Source: Nelumbo lutea (lineage: Eukaryota; Streptophyta; Magnoliopsida; Proteales; Nelumbonaceae). From it: a stretch of DNA of 64,000 nucleotides. The notes under the pieces were generated by a model. It ran no database searches and was not told the DNA's origin. It worked only from the letters and a program-made list of their open reading frames with translations. Of this stretch, positions 44,882 to 54,159 are shown piece after piece. The position numbers were made by a program, and so were the translations under genes. How positions within the stretch are numbered: position 1 is the stretch's first letter; each line of letters starts with the position of its first letter. Location: positions 212,425,848-212,489,847 of the forward strand of contig JAKGHH010000001.1 in NCBI GenBank assembly GCA_022828595.1, written 5' to 3'.

Positions 44882-46160
44882 TTTGTTGTCTCTAGAAGTC
44901 GTATGGTTTGAAACAATCTCCTAGATCCTGGTTTGGTAGGCAGGAGAAGGTGATCTAATTGCTATACTTGTTGTTTATGTGGGTGACATTGTTATTATAG
45001 GGAACTGGGAGGTAGAGATACAAAAGCTAAAGGAATTTCTTGGTAACCAGTTTTAAGTGAAAGATCTAGGCCCCTTAAAGTATTTCCTTGGAATTGAAGT
45101 TGCAAGATTGGATAAAGGCATCTTTATGTCTCAGAGGAACTACATCCTAGATCTTCTTCATGACACCGGTAAACCTGGAGCCAAACTAGCTAATACTCCA
45201 ATTGATGTTGATCATAAACTTGGTGAAGAAAGTGGTGTTCCCCTCTCTGACGTGAGACAGTTTCAAAGACTTGTTGGGAGATTGTTATACTCGTCTATGT
45301 CTAGACCTGATATTGCCTATGCGGTGGGGGTGTTAAGCCAGTATATGCGTGCCCGTAGAACCACTCATCTTGTTGCAGCAAAGAGGATTCTTAAGTACCT
45401 GAAGAAGTTCCCTAAGGTATTCTCTTCTCCAAGCATGGTCATTTAAAGGTAGAGACTTTTACGGATGCCAATTAGGCAGGTTTGGTTGATGATAGAAGAT
45501 CTGCCGAAGGTTATTGTGCCTTTGTTGGAGGTAATTTGGTAACTTGGAGAAGTAAAACGCAAGCTGTGGTTGTGAGGTTCAGTGTGGAGGCTGAGTATAA
45601 AACCCTGGCACATGGCATAGTTGAAGTGTTAGGGTTTAAGAATATGTTAACGGAGCTGGGAATTGAAGTTCAACATCCAATGTCAATGTATTGTGATAAT
45701 AAGGCAGTGATTAATATTGCCCACAATCTTGTGATGCATGAGAGGACAAAATATATTGAAGTGGATACGCATTTCATTCGTGAGAAAATTGAAGGTGGTG
45801 AAGTCTGCATTCCATATGTTAATTTTGGGTATCAATTGGGTGATTTCTTCACCAAGGGCGTTGCTACTTACTAGTACCTGACATGTTGATATTGTACCTA
45901 GTTGGGAAAGATTGATATATACAGCCCGACTTGAGGGGGACTGCTGTTAGGACTGCTGTTAGGCTCTTATTATACTTCTATTGTTATCTTTTCTTTGTTA
46001 AATTGTAACCAAGGGTACTGTTGTAATGTTCTCTTTTCTTTAGACACCCTAATATACAAGTCAATGAGGCAGCTGCCACTGACACTTTTCCAGAAAATAT
46101 TCTTTCTTCTTCTCTGTTATTTCTCCTTCTCTCTTCCTCTCTTTACTTCTAGAGTATGCA
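44882..46160 (+). mobile_element. Copia remnant N (RT end, RNase H, 3' LTR)
   Basis: This fragment starts in RT at [11 protein letters not shown] (44907). It covers the RT connection domain and RNase H, then the purine tract CTTGAGGGGGAC and an LTR from 45942 to about 46160. The 5' part of the element is absent. Confidence 0.82.
44900..45935 (+). pseudogene. Element N RT and RNase H
   Basis: Frame 45057-45446 encodes KDLGPLKYFLGIEVARLDKG and RPDIAYAVGVLSQYM, the last part of RT. A frameshift near 45445 and a stop at about 45475 (ANxAG, Trp codon changed) separate it from RNase H at 45482-45874 (CAFVGGNLVTWRSK, VEAEYKTLAHG, MYCDNKAVINI, KYIEVDTHF). The YVDD region near 44975 reads YVGDI with frame breaks. 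Confidence 0.82.
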
Positions 46161-46189
46161 TGTATGCATGTGTATACATATGTAAGAGA

Positions 46190-46390
46190 ACAATACCTGG
46201 AGAATGTCTGGGCCCAGGCCAGGTTTGGGCTACCTAAGGGCTAGGCCTAGGCCTGGCCCAAAAAAAATATAAAAAAGCCCAAACTTTTGGGCCCGGGCCA
46301 AGCCTAATTTCTGAAAATCCAAGCTCAGCTTGTGTGTAATCGCTGGATAGGTTGGTTCGGGCTCAGGTTGGGCCCACCCAATGGTTCTTG
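46190..46390. repeat. GGCCC-rich repeat
   Basis: Sequence from TGTCTGGGCCCAGGCCAGG to TTGGGCCCACCCAATGG is dense in GGCCC/GGGCC words around an A-rich core, suggesting a small DNA element with internal inverted repeats. Its ends are not resolved. It lies 107 bp before the kinesin exon at 46497. Confidence 0.45.
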
Positions 46391-46496
46391 TTATTATTTT
46401 CTTGTTTGCATTTTAGTATTCTTTACTTCTCTTGTTGATTCTATAAGAAAATTTATGATCTTTTGAATTAATACTTGGTCTTATTAATGTTGACAG

Positions 46497-46603
46497 CGGA
46501 AGTATTTTTAGACACCCAACCATTAATACGTTCTATTCTTGATGGTTACAATGTATGCATTTTTGCATATGGTCAGACCGGTTCAGGAAAGACCTATACA
46601 ATG
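46497..46603 (+). CDS. Kinesin-14 exon (P-loop)
   Basis: This 107-nt exon encodes [19 protein letters not shown] followed by the nucleotide-binding P-loop GQTGSGKT and YTM. It binds ATP in the motor. Acceptor is TGTTGACAG and donor is CAATG/GTATGC. Phase fits the exon at 11511-11690 over the 34.8-kb intron (CAA G + CG). Residues are fully conserved. Confidence 0.96.
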
Positions 46604-46758
46604 GTATGCTGTATGGACTCTCCTTATACCTTCCTCCCTATGTGAATCACTTATTTTGTACATAGATATTACTTGTTTTGGTTCGATTTTATAAGCTATT
46701 TCGTATTTATTGAGAAGTTCTAAATACCTTGTGAATTTAAGTATGTCTCTTCAACTAG

Positions 46759-46937
46759 ACTGGCCCAGATGCAGCACGTAAGGAGGATTGGGGTGTCAAT
46801 TACAGAGCTCTAAATGACCTTTTCGAAATCTCTCAAAGTAGGAAAAGTTCCGTTTCATATGAAGTTGGTGTTCAAATGGTTGAAATATATAATGAACAAG
46901 TGCGTGATTTACTTTCAAGTGATGGTTCTCAAAAAAG
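46759..46937 (+). CDS. Kinesin-14 exon (motor, up to loop after EIYNEQVRDLL)
   Basis: This 179-nt exon encodes TGPDAARKEDWGVNYRALND and then VGVQMVEIYNEQVRDLLSSD, typical of plant kinesin-14 motors, and ends SQK plus AG of the next codon. Acceptor is CAACTAG. The exon is followed not by GT but by ATATCCTT. The switch regions (normally SSRSH and DLAGSE) are not found in the remaining 17 kb of the window. Confidence 0.95.
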
Positions 46938-46948
46938 ATATCCTTAAC
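46938..46948 (+). promoter_or_regulatory. U12-type AT-AC 5' splice site
   Basis: The exon end AAAAAAG is directly followed by ATATCCTTAAC. ATATCCTT is the consensus donor of minor-spliceosome AT-AC introns, base-pairing to U11 and U6atac RNAs. Kinesin coding similarity stops exactly here (…SQK R), and no GT donor fits at this place. The matching branch site (TTCCTTAAC-like) and AC acceptor should be beyond 64000. Confidence 0.85.
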
Positions 46949-47230
46949 TTCTTGAGTTTGATTATTGTTCTCTGGTAATTGATAAATTTGGGGATTTAGA
47001 TCAGACTAGATTCTTAGTTCTGTTGCACTGAATGAGCATTCAGTTTTTAGTGCTAGACAAATGATTTTTTTTTTGATTAGTAAAAAGAAATTTTATTAAA
47101 AAGAAAAAGCAAATACAACCTAGATAGGTGAGTAAACACCTCCAAACAAAGCTAAGGAACAACATACATCTAGAGCCCAACACCAAAGGCCCCCAAACAT
47201 CTTACAAACCCAACCACCTCAAAGGAAAAC

Positions 47231-47546
47231 AGTTGAAAAACAGTCCTAGAAGTAGGGACTATGTTGGAAACAAAGAAAACTAGCAAGAGAAGATTAGAGA
47301 AGAAGAGAGAGCTGCGGCAAGAAGAGTTAGAGGATGAGGTGTTCGAACTTAACCTCCCTCTAACACTCTAATACTCTTTTATTAAGTTAATCTTTTAGTA
47401 ATCGCAAGAGAGGTCCTTAGTTGGACAAGAAATTACAAAAAAGGAACATAAAAGAGTATGGGCCCAGAATAAGGCCCATTACAGAGAAGAACATAAAGAT
47501 AATATACAGTAACAGCCTATGGGCCATTCGGCCCATCTTCTCTACA
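47231..47546 (-). repeat. 3' LTR of element A''
   Basis: On the + strand it runs AGTTGAAAAACAG to TCTTCTCTACA, followed by the reverse-complement purine tract CTCCCCCTCAAG. The outer end is AGTT on the + strand (ACT at the LTR 3' end), not the usual TG...CA, judged from the target duplication. Confidence 0.88.
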
Positions 47547-49238
47547 CTCCCCCTCAAGCTGAGCATAGATGTCAATCATGCCCAGCTTGCCAGTGTCATG
47601 ATGAAGTCTTGCCTTGGAAATGCCCTTGGTGAGAAAGTCTACCAATTGTCCTTCAGAAGTAATGAATGGAAGGCACACTTCTCCGGAGGAGGCTCTTTCT
47701 CGAATAAAGTGTCTATCAACTTCAATATGTTTGGTTCGATTATGTTGTACCGGGTTGTGAGCAATGTTGATGGCAGCCTGATTATCACAGTACAACATCA
47801 TGGGTCTGTCATGATCAATCCCAAGTTCTTCCATTAAGGACCTTAGCCACAACAATTCTGAGACCCCATGTGCCATGGCTCTATACTCTGCTTCTGCAGA
47901 GGATCTGGCCACAACAGATTGTTTCTTACTCCTCCAAGAGACAACATTACCAGCCACCAGACTGCAATATCCTGAAATAGATCTTCTGTCATCCATATTT
48001 CCAGCCCAATCAGCATTAGTATAGGCTTCAAGTTTCAGGTGGTCATGCTTGGTAAATAGGATTCCTTTCCCTGGAGAGCCTTTCAGATAGCACAAAATCC
48101 GTTCTGCTGCTGTCATATGAGTATCTCTAGGAGCATGCATGAACTGGCTAATGCAACTGACAGCATACGCAATATCTAGTCTAGTCATGCACAGGTACAG
48201 AAGCTTCCCAAGAAGTCTCTGAAAAAACCCTTTGTCTTCCAACAGAGTTCCATCTGTAGCTGAAAGTTTGTAACTCATATCAATGGGAGTTGCAGCTGGT
48301 CTTGTACCCAGTTTTCCAGTTTCAGACAATAAATCAAGAATATATTTCCTTTGGGAAATAAGAATCCCATCCTTGGATCTGACAACTTCTATGCCAAGGA
48401 AGTATCTCAACTCCCCCAGATCCTTAATCTCAAATTCTGTACGGAGGAAAGACTTAAGAGCCAGAATGCCTGAGGCATCATCACCAGTCACTATAATGTC
48501 ATCAACATACACAATGAGATACACTGCTAAGGATCTACTTTTCTTCACAAACAGAGTATGATCTGACTGTGTCTGAACATAGCCGAATTTAACAAGTGCA
48601 GCTCTAAATCTCTCAAACCAGGCTCTAGGAGATTGTTTCAGACCATAAAGAGATTTCTTCAATTTACATACCTTTCCTTGCATATCTTTCCCATACATCC
48701 CTAGGGGAAGACACATGTAGACTTCCTCATGTAAATCACCATTCAGAAATGCATTCTTTACATCCAACTGATAGAGAGGCCAATCAAAGTGAGCTGCCAG
48801 AGATAAAAGAACCCTCACAGATGTCATCTTGGCAATAGGGGCAAAAGTCTCCAGGTAGTCAATCCCATATGTCTGTGTGTAGCCTTTTGCAACAAGTCTA
48901 GCCTTGTACCTCTTAATAGTTCCATCAGCCCTGTATTTAATGGTAAAAACCCACTTGCACCCAACTAGATCCTTCCCTTTAGGTAAATCCACCACCTCCC
49001 AAGCACCATTTGCATGTAGAGCATCCATTTCGATTTCCATGGCATCTCTCCATTCTGGAATCCCAAGAGCTTCTGAGACAGACCTAGGAATGAGGTTAGA
49101 AGCAACAGACGAGAGATAGGCAAAGTATGAAGGAGAAAGCAGGTCATAAGAAAGGTGTTTGGAAATGCAGTGTGCAGTACATTTCCGCTTCCCTTTCCTA
49201 ACAGCAATGGGGACATCAAGGTTTGGGAAGGATGATTC
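47517..49238 (-). pseudogene. Element A'' reverse transcriptase and RNase H
   Basis: From the stop near 49240, the frame is open to 47517; its first Met is at 49040, giving 507 residues. RT motifs are [23 protein letters not shown] (about residues 91-103) and YVDD (178-181). RNase H shows NADWAGN, SSAEAEYRAMAHG, LYCDNQAAINI and KHIEVDRHF. It ends 30 bases inside the LTR, a feature of family A. All catalytic residues seem present, so this part could be functional if translated. It copies element RNA into DNA in the particle. Confidence 0.9.
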
Positions 49239-50990
49239 CTAAGGAGTTGAAGCAGTACCTGTTATCTCATCTGTGATTGGGAATGTATGAGCTTCATCTG
49301 TTGTAAAGGAAACCACTTGCTCATTCTTGGATCTCTGCCTTTGATACACTTTGGGATTATGGACAGGGCGAGGGGGTAAAGAAATGGGGTCCCTAGGACA
49401 AGAGATATGAAGTGATTGATCCTCCTTTGACTCATTTGGTGAGGATACAGGTTTGTCAAGAGACTCAACTGGGACAGGAAGAGGAAGAGCAAAAACTTGT
49501 GGCAGACTCTCCCCCTGTGGACAATGTCCATCTTGAGAGGAACCATAAAAAGGAGAAAGTTCATTAAAGGTAACATCCATAGAGACATGTCGGGTGCCAG
49601 TCTTTGGATCAAAACAACAATAACCCTTTTGTGTGGGGGAGTAACCAAGGAAGAGACATTTGTGGGCTTTCGGTTCAAACTTGTGTCTTTGCACACTTGG
49701 AATGTGAACATAGCAGGTACAGCCAAACACAAGAAGAGGAATTGGGAAGAGATCCTTGTTTGGATGAAGAAGACTGAAGGGGGATTTAAACCCTAATACC
49801 CTGGATGGCATACAGTTTATGAGATAGGTAGCAGTAAGTACAGCATCACCCCAAAATCTTGTGGGAACATGTGAGGCAAACAAAAGGCTCCTTGCAACTT
49901 CAACAATATGTCTATTTTTCCTCTCAGCAACTCCATTTTGTTCAAGGGTTCTAACACAGGAGCTTTGATGAATAACCCCCATGTCAGAAAGATACAAGGA
50001 TAAACTCTTCTCAAAATACTCTTTTGCATTATCAGATCTGAAAACCTTAATTCTGGTATCAAATTGAGTTAGAACAAGCTCATGAAATTGCCTCACAAGT
50101 CTTGAGACTTCATCCCCGGATTTCATTAAGTATATCCAGGTGAATCTAGAGAAATCATCAATAAACAAGATAAAATATCTGTAACCCCCCATAGAGGATA
50201 GATGGTATGGCCCCCACACATCAGAGTGCACAATATGAAAAAGAAAAGAGGATATTTTATTGCTCACCGGATAATTTTTTCTACAATGCTTTGACAACTG
50301 ACAGGACTCACAATTGAGACTGGACACACTGACTCCCTTAAACAGTTTTGGAAACAAATGGCTTAAAGCAGAAAAAGGTAAATGACCCAACCGACAATGA
50401 CTCAACATAATTTGACTAACAGTCTCTAAAAAAGTAGAACCAAAAGCAACATTCTTGGGATGATCAAAGCATTGGCCAGGGGTGTCGAGCAAGTATATTC
50501 CATTCGCTTCATGGCCACTCCCAATCACCTTCTGAGACTTCAGGTTCTGAAACACACAATGAGAAGGGAAAAAGGTTACACAACAATTCAATGATTTGGT
50601 CAGGCTACTTACAGATAATAAGTTGGTATTTAATTTAGGCACATGAAAAGTGGAAGATAAGAGTAAGGAGTCTGTAGCCTTGACAGTTCCCTTGCCGGAA
50701 ATAGGGGCAAGAGAACCATCAGCTAAGGTGATTTTGTCACGGCCAGGAAGTAAATCATCTGAAACAAATAAAGTGGAAAGGTTGGTCATGTGATCAGAAG
50801 CACCTGAGTCTATGATCCAAGGGGTTTTGTGTTTACCTGAGGTAGATGCATGGTTAGCGGAAGCCCTTATACCTGAGTGAGCAAATGCAATGGTTGCTGG
50901 ACTTCCAGAAGGGATGGATGATGAAGTTACACCTTCAAGCTGACTTATCATCTTTCCAAACTTCTCATATTCAGCTTTCATGGCTGCCAA
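49239..50990 (-). pseudogene. Element A'' protease and integrase
   Basis: The 583-residue frame has protease DSGA (residues 61-64), the pre-integrase zinc residues (LSHCRLGH, CESCQLSKH) and integrase with D (SDVWGP), D (SDNAKEY) and E (EQNGVAERKN). It stops at TAG/TAA-type codon near 49240 where the frame would otherwise continue without shift into RT (reads ...STP, stop, ESSFPNLD). Its first Met is internal; coding actually comes from gag by a frameshift near 51050. Confidence 0.9.
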
Positions 50991-51925
50991 CTGTGCACTA
51001 GTAGACTCAACCTCTGTATCTGTGCCTGTGGCTGCATGTGCACTTCTGTCTTTCTACTATTATTCTTCTTCTGGAATCTGATAGGTACAAGATTGGGATG
51101 CAATTTCCAGCACTTGTCCTTTGTGTGTTTCGGCTTCTTACAATATTCACACACCACCTCCTTCCTTCCTGTGCCACTGTGAGCTTCTGTAACCCCTTTG
51201 GGTTTAATTCCCATATTTGCAAAATGATCATTGATACCAACTCCTTGAACCTGCACTTGCCTTCTACTCTCTTCACTGCTGACCAAAGTATACGCTTGTG
51301 ACAATGAAACATCTTCCTTGGACAAGATGTTTTGCTTTGTAATATCATATTCAGAATTCAGCCCTGTCAAGAACTCAAATACTCTATTCCGTTCAGCCAA
51401 TTTCCTGTATGTTTCAGCACCCTTAGTGGTGTCCCTTGTCACAGCCTCTATCAAATCAATCTCTTGCCATATAGATTTTAAGGTTGAGAAGTATGTTGCA
51501 AGTGACTTCTCCCCCTGTCCTAGGTTCTTCACATCACTTCTCAGTTTGTAAGCTCTAGCAACATTCAACTTCTGGGAGTAAGTCTCTGCAACACTATCCC
51601 AGATTTCTTTAGTTGAATTCATCCACAGATAATGTTGACTGATCTGTGGTTGCATTGAGTTCACAAGCCACCCAATCACAGTGTAGTTTTCTTGTACCCA
51701 TCTCTCATAAGATGGATCATCCTCTGGAGGAGCTTTTTTGCTCCTAGAAATAAAACCCCATTTTCCTTTGCTACAAATATGGATTTTCACTGATTGTGAC
51801 CGAGCCAAGTAGTTGGTCCCATCAAGCTTAACTGTAGTTACAGCCAGCATAGAATCGATTGGGGTCCCCAAAATCTGCCCATATTCAGTAGCATTCTTGT
51901 TTTCAAGGTTTGAGAAATCCATCAT
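50978..51925 (-). pseudogene. Element A'' Gag
   Basis: The 315-residue frame starts MMDFSNLENKNATEYG at 51925. It has the copia Gag core (TTVKLDGTNYLARSQ, RWVQENYTVIGWL, ARAYKLRSDV, FLTGLNSEYD) and a zinc knuckle CX2CX4HX4C at residues 259-272. Near the end a small deletion shifts the frame (SRKTEVHMQ instead of SRKTGSAHAAT in A'), separating it from protease. Gag forms the particle that packages the RNA. Confidence 0.92.
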
Positions 51926-52658
51926 GCAAAGTTCGGTGGTAGTTCTTTCTTTACTGTTTCAGCCTTCAAAGGAGACCCAGCAAACCTCCAAACACAAGGT
52001 ATTTCAGGCTCCAACAGCCATTGTCCCAAAGATGAAGAAAAAAGACCACAGTCCTTAAGGGACCTTTTGTCGAACACTCAGTGTGCAATACTTAACAGCC
52101 TACTGTTAACTAGAAGAAACCACTTTAAAGTGTTCAGTATAGGTCCAAAAAGAGGCTGGAATGAAGATGAGACTAGTATCACTTAGTTTTAAAACAGTCT
52201 CAGCAGCTTCCCAACCCAATAATCAGCCGAATAGCACCTCCAAAGCAACCCAGAAATTTCTGAGTAGAATCAGTCCAGCAACAGTGGGCCGAATGGAGGA
52301 GGGCTTTAAATGCTTTAACAGTTCATCCAAACAACAAGAAATAACCCAGCAAAGGACTGAGAAAAGACTTTCAGTAAGAGAGTCTCTGGTTTGAACTATA
52401 AACCAGGCCGAACACTTGTTCTCTAAGATGACTTCGAAAACCCTTTTCTCTGATTTCAAATCAGGCCAAACAACTTGTTCTCTGATTCTTCCTGGTCACC
52501 GAACCCTTCTCCAAGTGTGTAGAAGCTTGGGCACTCTCCAATGACCTCCAAGAACCAGGTGGATGACTGCAAACTTTCAGCCCTAGAACCTCCTGATGTA
52601 GTTGGCTGAACTAGAACCACATGAGGGACACGCCAAGCAATGGCCTGCTCTGATACCA
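51926..52658 (-). other. Leader and primer site of element A''
   Basis: Untranslated leader of about 720 bp, with GCTCTGATACCA (52647-52658) as minus-strand primer site next to the LTR. Small forward frames in it have no recognisable product. Confidence 0.8.
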
Positions 52659-52974
52659 AGTTGAAAAACTGTCCTAGAAGTAGGGACTGTGTTGGAAACA
52701 AAGAAAACTAGCAAGAGAATATTAGAGAAGAAGAGAGAGCTGCGGCAAGAAGAGTTAGAGGATGAGGTGTTCGAACTTAACCTCCCTCCAACACTCTAAT
52801 ACTCTTTTATTAAGTTAATCTTTTAGTAATTACAAGAGAGGTCCTTAGTTGGACAAAAAATTACAAAAAAGGAACATAAAAGAGTATGGGCCCAGAATAA
52901 GGCCCATTACAGAGAAGAACATAAAGATAATATACAGTAACAGCCTATGGGCCATTCGGCCCATCTTCTCTACA
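52659..52974 (-). repeat. 5' LTR of element A''
   Basis: AGTTGAAAAACTG to TCTTCTCTACA, same length as its partner. The target duplication AAAAC follows at 52975. Confidence 0.9.
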
Positions 52975-52979
52975 AAAAC

Positions 52980-53983
52980 ATAAAAATCAAAACCCAGAAC
53001 TCGAAACATCCTCTTGAACAAACAAGCTGAGCCTGGGAGCCATTGTAAAACAACCACTGACATCCATGCCTCACTCTCTCACCTGTGTCATTACCAGCAC
53101 CACACTTCACTCTTCATCAATGAGGTCTAACTCCTCTCCTTCACCTTCCTCCCATTTCTCACTCCCTTCCCCATCTGCATTCCTCTTATTGCTCTCCTGC
53201 CTTCTATTCTGTTCTAATTGTTTGATTGCCTTCCTCACCACTGCTTCTCCCCTAAAAAACGAAAATACCAAGAGATTTCCCAGCTGCCACCTTTCTGTCT
53301 ACTAGTTGATCAATGCCGACTTTTCCCTTCTCCAAGATATTTACCTTGGGGATTTCTTCAGCTTTACTTCATCCTATTTCCCTCTCCCTCTCACTAATCC
53401 CCCCTTTTTCATCACTTTTCTCCATAACCTTCTTCCCATTATCTCTCTCTTCCTCCAAGTTCTTCTCAGTAGACTTTATCCTATTCTTTTCCTCCATCTC
53501 CCTTGTGAGAGCTTCCTCGTTTTGATTACTTAAGTTGATGTCCTGAGCCTTTTTGTCTGAGCTAGGAACTAAACCATCTGCATCACCTCTGTTTGTCAAA
53601 CAGTTCTGAGTTCTAGATATGAACTTAGATCCTTTCCTTTTGTATTTTCTCTTAAATCTGCAACATGGCCCGTCCCCGACCAGTCCTTCCTTGAGATGAT
53701 GAAAAACCTTGGTTACATGAATGAGCTGCCCATTGCTGGATCCTTTCTTTTTTCTCAACTCCCTTGCCTTGGGGTTCTCATGATTAGTCAACTTCGACAC
53801 AGCTTCAAATCTCCTCCTACCTAAACCCCTCCCCAACTTTCCTATGAAGACTGATGATCTCAATCCTTCTTCTTTGCCCGTTCTCTTAGCAACTCGTCAC
53901 TCGTAACTCCCCCCAATTCCAGGACCAGTTCCCTACTACTAAAATCACACAAGGGAACCTTACTTTTTGAGGTGGTAAGACCC
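52980..53983 (-). pseudogene. LINE ORF1-like region
   Basis: A 164-residue minus-strand frame (53863-53369) begins MRSSVFIGKLGRGLGRRRFE and is Lys/Arg/Glu-rich, with VGDGPCCRFKRKYKRKG. Beyond 53369 the purine-rich sequence parallels the LINE at 41601-42100 (GAGAAGCAGTGGTGAGGAA). I infer a nucleic-acid-binding ORF1. Opposite-strand Ser/Leu/Pro frames are shadows. Confidence 0.5.
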
Positions 53984-53987
53984 ACAA

Positions 53988-54030
53988 ATGATAGTTAATC
54001 ATTTGTGACAGACAAATGGTTAACTATCAT
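53988..54030. repeat. 19-bp hairpin
   Basis: ATGATAGTTAATCATTTGT (53988-54006), five-base loop, then ACAAATGGTTAACTATCAT (54012-54030), 18 of 19 paired. It lies at the outer edge of the LINE insertion. Confidence 0.8.
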
Positions 54031-54159
54031 CCATCACAACTTTTCATTTATTTGTTTGTAGTTCATAATTATTCTGAAAATATAATGACATTTCTTTCCT
54101 TAGTCATGAAGCATGTCTTTTGTTTAAGAATGAATAGAATAGTTGCATTTTCTCTAAAA

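Larger units (their letters stand above)
11691..46496 (+). other. 34.8-kb kinesin intron filled with nested transposable elements
   Basis: The donor GTTTGC at 11691 and acceptor TTGACAG ending at 46496 are the first points that join the two halves of the motor in frame: ...GPTATQ then [10 protein letters not shown]. Everything between is non-exonic. Most is copia elements E, D, C, A', B and F; the rest is MITEs and LINE pieces. Only short stretches (11691-11730, 32527-33398, parts of 42.7-43.3 kb and 46.4 kb) look like original intron sequence. Confidence 0.9.
47231..52974 (-). mobile_element. Copia element A'' (family A), nearly complete
   Basis: The element is 5744 bp with two 316-bp LTRs and all domains in order on the minus strand. 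It is flanked by AAAAC on both sides (47226-47230 and 52975-52979). By eye the LTRs differ at about 7 positions, roughly 2%. Only one frameshift near 51050 and one stop near 49240 interrupt coding. It is the best reference for copies A and A'. Confidence 0.93.
47065..53983 (-). mobile_element. L1-type LINE, internally deleted, split by A''
   Basis: A T-run at 47065-47074 is the poly(A) end on the minus strand, followed by the LINE 3' UTR to 47230. After element A'' the LINE continues at 52980-53983 with ORF1-like coding. An 8-mer ACAAATGA is present just left (47057-47064) and just right (53984-53991), a possible target duplication. The endonuclease and RT are missing. Confidence 0.6.

Noticed and set aside
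53066..53533. Ser/Leu/Phe-rich + strand frames resembling secreted proteins
   Set aside because: They are shadows of the LINE ORF1-like region on the minus strand.
54095..54120. TTTCCTTAGTCATGAAG as a U12 branch site closing the AT-AC intron
   Set aside because: It lacks the AAC of the branch motif, and what follows is a copia zinc knuckle, not kinesin coding.
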